Positions 55,050-62,046 of a stretch of 64,000 nt of DNA are shown here, one piece after another. Each line of letters opens with the position of its first letter. The stretch's first letter is position 1. The DNA is from Phytohabitans rumicis (GTDB lineage: Bacteria > Actinomycetota > Actinomycetes > Mycobacteriales > Micromonosporaceae): positions 3,224,001 through 3,288,000 of the forward strand of contig NZ_BLPG01000001.1 in the NCBI RefSeq assembly GCF_011764445.1, in the 5' to 3' direction. The notes below the pieces were generated by a model, which ran no database searches, had not been told where the DNA came from, and saw nothing but the letters and a program-made list of their open reading frames with translations. A program made the position numbers and the translations under genes.

Positions 55050-55892
55050 TCATGCCTTGACGGCGCCGGAAGTGAGGCCGCCAATGAATCGCCGCTGGAA
55101 GAGGAGGAACAATACGAGCACCGGGATCGATCCCAGGATGCTCATGGCCATCATCTGGTTCCACTCGTAGGAGTGCTGACCCATCAGGAGCTGGATACCG
55201 ATGGGCACGGTTCGCATGTCGTCGGTACGGGTGAGCGTCAGCGCGAACAGGTATTCGTTCCACGAGATCATGAACGTGTAGACGCCGACAGCGACCATCC
55301 CCGGAACCGAGATGGGCACCAGGACCCGCCAGAGCGCCGTCCAACTAGAGGCCCCGTCCACCTTGACGGATTCGTCCAGTTCCTTGGGCAGCGTGTTGAA
55401 GTACGCGGTCATCATGATGATCGCGTACGGCAAGGTGAACACCATGTGCGTGAGGATCAGCCCGGGATAGGTGTTGTACAGACCGAGCGCCACGACAAGG
55501 CCGAAATAGGGAATGACGAGCGTGATCGGCGGCACCGCTTGGACGCTGACGATCACGGCGTTGATGGACTTCTTCAGCGGAAACTCGTAGCGACTGAATC
55601 CGTAGGCCGCGAGGATCGCCACGAACAGCGTCAGCGCCGTGACCGAGAGCGCGACGATGTAGCTGTTGAGGAAGAACCTGAGCTGGGCACCATCGCTGAG
55701 GATGGCGGTGTACGCGTCGAACGAGAAGTTCTTGGTGAACAGCTTCGGCGGTACCGCGAAGACCTCTCCGTTGGTCTTGAACGACGTCGACAGCATCCAC
55801 ACGACCGGCAGGCCGGCGAAGGCCGCGCCGAGGCACAGGCCGGTGAACACGGCGATCTTCGCGCCGAGGCGCCGTCTCTTGCGGGTGAGCAC
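55050..55892 (-). CDS. Carbohydrate ABC transporter permease (MalG type)
   Basis: 280 residues, six membrane helices. The EAA loop that docks the ATPase is ELDESVKVDGASSWTALWRVLVPISVPGM, and the protein ends with the family-typical FLLFQRRFIGGLTSGAVKA. GTG 55892 is preceded by GAGAGGTGAT. No ATPase gene is present in the operon, so a shared ATPase such as MsiK, encoded elsewhere, is expected, as in other actinobacterial CUT1 systems. Confidence 0.95.
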   Translation of the reverse strand: MLTRKRRRLGAKIAVFTGLCLGAAFAGLPVVWMLSTSFKTNGEVFAVPPKLFTKNFSFDAYTAILSDGAQLRFFLNSYIVALSVTALTLFVAILAAYGFSRYEFPLKKSINAVIVSVQAVPPITLVIPYFGLVVALGLYNTYPGLILTHMVFTLPYAIIMMTAYFNTLPKELDESVKVDGASSWTALWRVLVPISVPGMVAVGVYTFMISWNEYLFALTLTRTDDMRTVPIGIQLLMGQHSYEWNQMMAMSILGSIPVLVLFLLFQRRFIGGLTSGAVKA

Positions 55893-55898
55893 GCGCGA

Positions 55899-56861
55899 TC
55901 ACCTCTCCCTTTGCAGGCGTACGTAGAAGAAGGCCAGGATCATCGTGAGGAGCAAAACTATGACGGCACTCGCGGACGCGGTGGCGAACTCGTAACTGCT
56001 GAAGGCTTGCTTGTAGGTGTACGTGCTGAGCATCTCCGTGACGTTCAGCGGACCGCCACCCGTCGTCATCCAGATGAGGGCGAACTGCTGCGAGGTCCAG
56101 ATGAGGTCGAGCACGGCCATGCTGATCAGCACCGGCCGCAATTGCGGCAACGTCACATTCCAGAACTGCCGGAACGGGCTGGCACCGTCCACGGAGGCCG
56201 CCTCGTACAGATCGCCCGAGATCCCCTGCAATCCGGCGAGGATACTGATCATGAAGAAGGGGAATCCGGCCCATATGTTGATGAATGTCAACGCCCAGAG
56301 CGCCGTTCCCGGGTCGGAGAGCCAGTTCACTCCCTCTTGCATCCCGCCGGCCGTGGTCAGGAGGTAGTTGACCACCCCGGCCGGGTCCAGCATGAGTCGC
56401 CAGATGACCGCGATCACCGCGACCGTGAAGAGCCACGGCAGGATGTAGATGATGCGGAAGATGGTCTTCGTCACGCCGCTCAGCAACGAGGTGTTGAGCA
56501 TCATCGCGAAGCCCAGCCCGAGGACGAGGTGAGCGACGGTGCTCGCGGTGATGAAGACGAACGTGTTCTTCAGCGCCGCGAGAAAGTCCGGATCGGTGAG
56601 CACCTTCGTGTAGTTGGCGAGACCCACGGAGACTGGGTTCTGCTGCACGATGACGTTGTCTTTGAACGAATAGCTCACCACCATCGCGATGGGTATGAGC
56701 ATCAGCACGGAGACCAATATCAGCGTCGGCGAGATATAGCCGAACGGGGCGGCGCTCTTCGCCAAGAAACGCCGCGCCCTACCCCACAGGGTGGCGCGGG
56801 CTTCCGATGCCACCGCCGCGACTCGCGGAAGGGCCGCGTGATCCAGTTTCGCTGGTTCCAT
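55899..56861 (-). CDS. Carbohydrate ABC transporter permease (MalF type)
   Basis: 320 residues, six membrane helices after a cytoplasmic N terminus (SPTLILVSVLMLIPIAMVVSYSFKDN is helix 1). The EAA loop is GDLYEAASVDGASPFRQFWNVTLPQLRPV. It forms the translocation pore with the MalG-type partner, which starts 6 bases after it. It lies 60 bases downstream of the binding-protein gene. Confidence 0.95.
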   Translation of the reverse strand: MEPAKLDHAALPRVAAVASEARATLWGRARRFLAKSAAPFGYISPTLILVSVLMLIPIAMVVSYSFKDNVIVQQNPVSVGLANYTKVLTDPDFLAALKNTFVFITASTVAHLVLGLGFAMMLNTSLLSGVTKTIFRIIYILPWLFTVAVIAVIWRLMLDPAGVVNYLLTTAGGMQEGVNWLSDPGTALWALTFINIWAGFPFFMISILAGLQGISGDLYEAASVDGASPFRQFWNVTLPQLRPVLISMAVLDLIWTSQQFALIWMTTGGGPLNVTEMLSTYTYKQAFSSYEFATASASAVIVLLLTMILAFFYVRLQRER

Positions 56862-56921
56862 CGACGTCTCCTTGTTTCGGGGCCGCGCCGCAGCGCCGGC
56901 GCGGCCCCGATGTGTGGAAGG

Positions 56922-58222
56922 TCAGAGCACCGATGCCCAGGACTCTTGCGACTTGGTGAGCGTCTCGTCGACGCTCTGCTTGCCGGTGAGCGTCAGCTGG
57001 AGCTGCTCATCGAAGCTGCGCATGAGGTCCTCGGACTTCGGCAGACCCACGAACTCGTTGGCCGGATACCCTGCCTGGTAGATGTCGAAGGCCGTCTTGA
57101 ACAGCGGGTCGCTCTTGCTGAAGTCCGGCTCGGCGGTCTTGTTGCCCGGGAAGCCGTTCGCCAGCGTGCTCAGCTCCGCGTTCTTCTCCTTGCTCATCAG
57201 GAACTCGACCAGCTTGAACGCCTCGGCCTTGTGCTTGGAGGAGTCGGCGACGCCGATGCCCCATGAGGCGTACGGGATGCCACGCTTGCCGGTGTAGCCG
57301 TCCTCTGCCGGGATCGGCGTCACCGTGAACTTCAGGTCCGGGTTGTTCTTCTTGATCAGCGTGATGTGCGCCAAGGAGTCGATCACCATGCCCACCTGGC
57401 CGGTGGTGAACTTCTCGACCTTGTCCTGTTCCTTCATGGTGAGCGCGCCGGGCGCGATGACGCCGGCGTCGTTCAGGCTCTTGACGTACTCGGTGGCGCT
57501 CTTGACCGACTGGCCGGTCAGATCGGGCTTCCCGTCCTTGGTCAGCATGCTGCCCCCGACGCCCACACCCACGACATCACGTCGTTCTGGACGCCGTTGG
57601 GCACGGCGGTGTCGAGCGGAAGGGCCCAGCCCTTGACGTTGCCCCCGAGCGCGCTGACCTTCTTGGCCGCGTCCAGGAACTCCGTACGGGTGCTCGGCGG
57701 TGTCGTGATCCCGGCCTTGGCGAGCAGGTCGTTGTTCACGAACAGCGGGTACACAAAGTTCACCACGGGGATCATGTAGGTCTTCCCCTGGATCTGAATC
57801 TGGCTCGCGAGCTGGCTCGAGTCGTACTTCGCGTCCGCCATGAGCGCGGTCAGGTCAGCGATCGCCCCCTGCTTGGCGAAGTCGCTCACCCATGCGCCGT
57901 CGAGGCCCACGACGTCGGGCAGCGTCTTCGACGCCGCTCCGGACACCAACTGCTGCTTGGTGGACGCGTACGGCCCACTCAACAACTTGACCTTGATATT
58001 CGGGTTCTGTGCCGTGAACTCCGTCATGAGCTTGTCAAAAGATCCCGCCGGGAGCTCCGGCGCCCACCACTGCGCAAACTCCAGCGTGACGGTCCCATCC
58101 CCGCTTGATTCCTCGTCGGAACCACCACACCCCACCGCGGTGGTACCGACCATCGCCGCCACCGCCACAACCCCGAGTAGCTGCCGCAGTCGGCCGCGCA
58201 CCCCGGTGCCGCCTCCGATCAT
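56922..58222 (-). pseudogene. Extracellular sugar-binding lipoprotein (ABC), frameshifted at a C5 tract
   Basis: CUT1-type solute-binding protein. ATG 58222 follows AAGGAG, and the signal peptide has a lipobox (MVGTTAVGCGGSDEE). The first frame runs to SWVWASG, then hits a stop. The homologous sequence resumes in the next frame as GSMLTKDGKPDLTGQSVKSA and continues to the C terminus (SQESWASVL at 56922). Adding one base to the C5 tract at 57553-57557 restores a 433-residue protein of normal length with WASGGSML, a common family segment. Operon context and conserved reading on both sides argue that the gene is functional and the shift is a sequence error. Confidence 0.85.
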
Positions 58223-58520
58223 TGCGAACTCCTTCAATGTAAAGGTGTTACCGCTCTTTGCAGGTTTGCGCCACGTTAACAGCACGTTACAGCGCCCACA
58301 AGACCCAGTACCGCAAAATCTGGCTAGGGACTGCATAGTTCGGCAGAACAAACCGGAAACTAAGGTCGAATGCGGCAGTCGGAGCCCATCTAGGCGCCCA
58401 TTTGGCGCCCGATGCCGCACGAAACAGGCCGTACGATGCTGTAGCCTGCCGTTCTAAGCTTTCTCCAAGCCCTCGCCGCGCATGATCGTGGGCCCTACTA
58501 CCGCAGAGATAGGAAGATCG
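58223..58520. promoter_or_regulatory. Divergent control region of the sugar operon and DeoR gene
   Basis: About 300 bases between the leftward binding-protein gene and the rightward DeoR gene. ACGTTAACAGC and ACGTTACAG form a direct repeat at 58274-58292, spaced one helical turn apart and a suitable size for a DeoR operator near the leftward promoter. The rest shows no open frame or RNA I trust. Promoter elements cannot be pinned down. Confidence 0.5.
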
Positions 58521-59339
58521 GTGGCTCTGGACAAAGAAGACCGGCAGCGTCGCCTACCCGCGGGACGCAAAGCCCAGTTGGCGACATACGTCGCGGAGAC
58601 CGGAGAGGTCACGGTCAGCGCGCTCGCCGAGCGCTTCGGAGTCTCCATCGACACCATCCGGCGGGATCTGGACCAGCTCAGCGCCGACGGCGTCCTGGTC
58701 CGCACCTACGGCGGGGCGGTCAGCCAATCGACCTTCTCCCGGGTGGACCGCACCGTGGACGTGCGGCTCAACATGGAGAAGCGGGAGAAGGAGAAGATCG
58801 CGACACTCGCCGCGTCATTGGTGGAGAACGGCTCGGTCATCATGATCAATGGCGGGACGACCACCCTCGCCGTCGCCAAGAGCCTGCGCGGCCATCGCGA
58901 CCTCACCGTGGCGACGAACAGCCTGCTCGTCCCCGGGGCGCTGTCCCCCTCGGCCGTCCGCGACGTGTACGTCTTCGGCGGCGCGGTCCGCACCCTCACG
59001 CTAGCCACCGCGGGCCCCGTCAGCTTCCGGGCGGCCAGCGGGAGCGAACTGGACATCAGCTGCGACCTGGCGTTGATCGGGGTCGGCGCCGTTTCCGCGG
59101 CCGCCGGGTACACGACGAGCAACCTCGCCGAGGCGGCGATGATGCGGGAGATGATCTCTCGGGCGGCGCGCGTGGCGATCCTGGCCGACTCGTCCAAGTT
59201 CGGCCGCCGGCTCTTCGCCCAGGTGTGCGAGCTGGGCGGCGCCGACTACCTCGTCACCGACTCCACCCCGCCGGCCGACCTCCTGGAGGCCCTGCGGGAC
59301 AACGAGGTGGAGTTGGTGACACCGGAGACCGCCGGCTAA
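58521..59339 (+). CDS. DeoR-family transcriptional regulator
   Basis: The N-terminal winged HTH is RKAQLATYVAETGEVTVSALAERFGVSIDTIRRDLDQLSADGVLVRTYGGAV, the family signature. The C-terminal DeoRC sugar-phosphate sensor has INGGTTTLAVAKSL, TNSLLV, CDLALIGVGAV and ADSSKFGRR. It has 272 residues from GTG 58521, which follows AGGAAG; ATG 58482 would add 13 unconvincing residues. It is divergent from the sugar ABC-aldolase-kinase operon and so is probably its repressor, released by a phosphorylated intermediate. Its stop overlaps the convergent HAF gene stop by 3 bases. Confidence 0.93.
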   Translation: MALDKEDRQRRLPAGRKAQLATYVAETGEVTVSALAERFGVSIDTIRRDLDQLSADGVLVRTYGGAVSQSTFSRVDRTVDVRLNMEKREKEKIATLAASLVENGSVIMINGGTTTLAVAKSLRGHRDLTVATNSLLVPGALSPSAVRDVYVFGGAVRTLTLATAGPVSFRAASGSELDISCDLALIGVGAVSAAAGYTTSNLAEAAMMREMISRAARVAILADSSKFGRRLFAQVCELGGADYLVTDSTPPADLLEALRDNEVELVTPETAG

Positions 59340-60358
59340 AGGGTGCCGAGGTCCGTCATCGTGCCGCCGGACCAGAGGAACGCGTGGTCCTCGCCGGACG
59401 CGATGGAGGAGGTCCCGACGACCTCGGAACGGTCGTTGGTCCCGTACCCCTCGCTGTACGCGCCGCCCAGGTGGCCGAGGTCCTGCGCGGCGCCGTCGGA
59501 GTTCCACAGCACGGCCCGGGAGCCCACGCTGCTGTAGCTCCAGCCGGCCGACTCGCCGCTCGCGTTGATGTCGTAGACCCGGCTGTCGGTGCCACCGGGC
59601 AGCAGGGCGAGGTCGAACCGCTCGTAGTAGCCCGTGGGATCACCCGGGTAGTAGCCCTTCCAGAGCCGCGCTCGGGTGTCGAAGCCGGATGCCATGGCGT
59701 TGGCGACGATCTCGGCCCGGACGTTGATGGCGCCGAACCGGTCCGTGGCGTAGATGTTCGTGCCACCGATCTGGCTCCTTACGCCACCGGCGTAGACGAA
59801 CAGGTAGATGGACTGCCGGCCGAAGATCTCGCCGCGGTCGTTGATGCTGTAGGCGGCACCCTCCATGTCGGCGTTGCCGATCGTCGACGGATCCACATCG
59901 GTCACCGATCCGCCCGACCACAGCACCGGCCGCGCCGAGCTGCCGACGATGCAGTACCCCACAACCTGGCCCAGGATGTTGACGTCGTTGGCGTAGCAGT
60001 TGTTGGCGCCGGACAGCACGTCGAGCTCGGTCATGCCGGCCGCCTCGGTCCAGCGGAAGGCCCGCCACACGCCGGTGGCGGTCTGGCTGGACCCGACGAC
60101 CTCGCCGCGGTCGTTGATGGCGGTCGCCTTGCTCTCCGCCCCGCCCAGCGTGCCGAGGTCGCTGACGCCGCCGCGCCGCCAGACGGCCGCGTGTACGGCT
60201 CCGGAATCCACTGTGGACCAGCCGGCCGCCTCGGTGAGGTTGTTCACCGCGAGCGCCGCGCTGCGCTTCACCACCGTCGCGGAGGCCGTTTCGGGCGCCA
60301 CGACAAGAGCTCCCGCGACGATGACGACGGGCAGCATTAGTGAAGAAAGTTTTCTCAT
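59336..60358 (-). CDS. Secreted HAF-repeat protein
   Basis: A signal peptide (SLMLPVVIVAGALVVAPETASA) leads into about 310 residues made of HAF-type repeats. Units such as ATAINDRGEVVGSSQ, ANDVNILGQVVGY, AYSINDRGEIFG, VYDINASGESAGWS and GTNDRSEVVGTSS alternate with 'A..W..G...DLG' blocks. The fold is likely a beta-propeller. The function of such proteins is unknown. ATG 60358 has GGGAGGGAC upstream. It lies 23 bases after the APH-like gene and is probably co-transcribed with it. Confidence 0.88.
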   Translation of the reverse strand: MRKLSSLMLPVVIVAGALVVAPETASATVVKRSAALAVNNLTEAAGWSTVDSGAVHAAVWRRGGVSDLGTLGGAESKATAINDRGEVVGSSQTATGVWRAFRWTEAAGMTELDVLSGANNCYANDVNILGQVVGYCIVGSSARPVLWSGGSVTDVDPSTIGNADMEGAAYSINDRGEIFGRQSIYLFVYAGGVRSQIGGTNIYATDRFGAINVRAEIVANAMASGFDTRARLWKGYYPGDPTGYYERFDLALLPGGTDSRVYDINASGESAGWSYSSVGSRAVLWNSDGAAQDLGHLGGAYSEGYGTNDRSEVVGTSSIASGEDHAFLWSGGTMTDLGTL

Positions 60359-60381
60359 TGTCCCTCCCTGTCGGAGGAAGC

Positions 60382-61557
60382 TTACCTATCACGATCAATG
60401 GCGACGGCGTCGAGGAGGCGCTCCAGTGTGGACCTCGTCGGCAGGTGCGTCAGCAGGTGGCGCACGCTGCGCGCGGCGTACCGCCGGTCCTCGTCCTCCT
60501 TCGCGTCCAGGGCGTGGTTGACCTGCCCGGACACGTAGTTCGCCAGCGACGTCACCGCGCCCCGGAACATCCCCAGGTCCAGCGCCGGGACCGCACCCGC
60601 CGTCTCGCGGTACCCCTCGACCAGCGCGCGGGCGCCCACGGCGTTCACCCCACCGCTCGGGTCGACGGTCCAGTGCATGAGCGCGTCGCCCAGTTCCCAC
60701 TGCGGCGGCTGGCCCCCGGCGTGCTCCCATCCGAAGACGACGAGGCGGCCGTTCGGCCCGCGGCGTACCCGGCCAGGGCCCAGCGTGTTGTGCGACAGCA
60801 CCGGCGCGGCAGGCGTGGCGCCCTCTCCCACGGTGTCCAACTCCATCAGCGTGGGCACCACCTCGGCCAGTACGGGCGCCCAGTCCGCGCCGTCGGCCCG
60901 CGCCGCCAGCTCCGGCCAGCTCGCGCCCGACAGCCGCAACTGATGCCACGGGCTGATGCGGTCCACCGGCAGCGCCAGCCCGTGGAGCGTGGCGAGGATC
61001 CCGCCGACCGCGCGGGTGACGGACGCGCTCGCCGGTGCGGTCATCGGCGGCCCGGAGTGCAGCCACTCGTACGCCCGCCAGGTGTGCCCGCCGACCGACG
61101 CCGTGATGGCGCCCGCCCGGCTGCGCACCGGAGCCGGGAGCAGTACGCCGGCAGCGGCGGCGGCCCGCTGCAAGGCGACCTCGGTCTCGACGTCGACGAT
61201 GGGCCACCAGGTGTCCATTGTGCACACTGCCCAGCGGCCGCGGTCGGTCTCCAGCGACCAGTGCCGGCCCGACTCGTCCGGGCGGGCCAGCGACCGCATC
61301 TCGCCGGTCACCTCGCCCAGGCCGTACGCGTCGGCGACCGCACGCGCGAGCGCCGGGTCGGCGACGTCGGCCAGTCCCCGCCGGCGGTCGACCTCGGCCT
61401 TGAGCTCCGCCCAACCACGGAAGCCGTACTGCCCGGCCAGCGATGCCTGCGCGTGGGCCAGGGAGCATCCGGGACTCTGGTCGCGCAGGCCGGCCAAGTG
61501 CTCCTTGGCCTGCTGCTTCAGGTGGTCGAGGTTGGGGTTGTCGGGAAGCGTCTTCAC
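60382..61557 (-). CDS. Aminoglycoside-phosphotransferase-fold protein with degraded catalytic site
   Basis: 391 residues. The N-terminal helical segment LPDNPNLDHLKQQAKEHLAGLR is a module seen before various domains in actinobacteria. From about residue 80 the pattern is APH/choline-kinase-like, but the catalytic loop reads VLSHNTLGPGRV where active enzymes have HxDxxxxN. The metal-binding stretch reads LVVFGWEHAGGQPPQWELGDA where an Asp usually precedes W-E. Both key acids are thus absent, and a non-enzymatic or altered role is likely. GTG 61557 follows GAGGTG. Assignment to the fold is by motif spacing only. Confidence 0.65.
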   Translation of the reverse strand: MKTLPDNPNLDHLKQQAKEHLAGLRDQSPGCSLAHAQASLAGQYGFRGWAELKAEVDRRRGLADVADPALARAVADAYGLGEVTGEMRSLARPDESGRHWSLETDRGRWAVCTMDTWWPIVDVETEVALQRAAAAAGVLLPAPVRSRAGAITASVGGHTWRAYEWLHSGPPMTAPASASVTRAVGGILATLHGLALPVDRISPWHQLRLSGASWPELAARADGADWAPVLAEVVPTLMELDTVGEGATPAAPVLSHNTLGPGRVRRGPNGRLVVFGWEHAGGQPPQWELGDALMHWTVDPSGGVNAVGARALVEGYRETAGAVPALDLGMFRGAVTSLANYVSGQVNHALDAKEDEDRRYAARSVRHLLTHLPTRSTLERLLDAVAIDRDR

Positions 61558-61722
61558 AGCACTGCACCTCGCTCTTCGATCGGACGAAGAATCGGGGTGG
61601 CTTCAAGCCTTTCGGCGGGACGCGGCGCGATCCCCAACGCGCTCCGCCCGAGCGTAACCGGACACTTAGGTCGCGTCTACCACGTACGCTACGTGTCGTT
61701 ACCGACGCTATGAGGTGATCTT

Positions 61723-62040
61723 GTGGAGTGGTTGGGCTTGGCGGACGCCGTACAGGCGCTTCGTGAGGAGTTGACGATCGCTCGGCAGGCGGGTGAGGAC
61801 AACGACGACAACGACTACGTCTTCGAGGTCGGCCCGGTCGAGGTGGAGTTCACGGTCGTCGCGAAGAAGGGCGGAAAGGGTCGCCTGGGGGTGACGTTCG
61901 GCGTGGTGACGGTCGGCGGCGAAGCCGGCCTCGGGCGGGACGAGACCCACCGCTTGAAGGTGACCTTGACCCCGAAGGACCGCGTGACGGGTGTCGCACC
62001 AGAGATCAACGACCGCGTGCCGGCCCTGCCCGACCGGTGA
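61723..62040 (+). CDS. Trypco2 (trypsin-co-occurring domain 2) family protein
   Basis: 105 residues with GTG 61723 after GAGGTGA. The N-terminal helix LGLADAVQALREELTIARQAG precedes a beta domain (VFEVGPVEVEFTVVAKKGGKGRLGVTFGVVTVGGEAG ... THRLKVTLTP). This matches what I know of the Trypco2 family, small proteins encoded next to trypsin-like protease fusions in predicted conflict systems. It is soluble, with no signal peptide. It is 6 bases upstream of the trypsin-STAND gene, so they form one unit. It may act as adaptor, regulator or substrate of the protease. Confidence 0.82.
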   Translation: MEWLGLADAVQALREELTIARQAGEDNDDNDYVFEVGPVEVEFTVVAKKGGKGRLGVTFGVVTVGGEAGLGRDETHRLKVTLTPKDRVTGVAPEINDRVPALPDR

Positions 62041-62046
62041 TCGACC

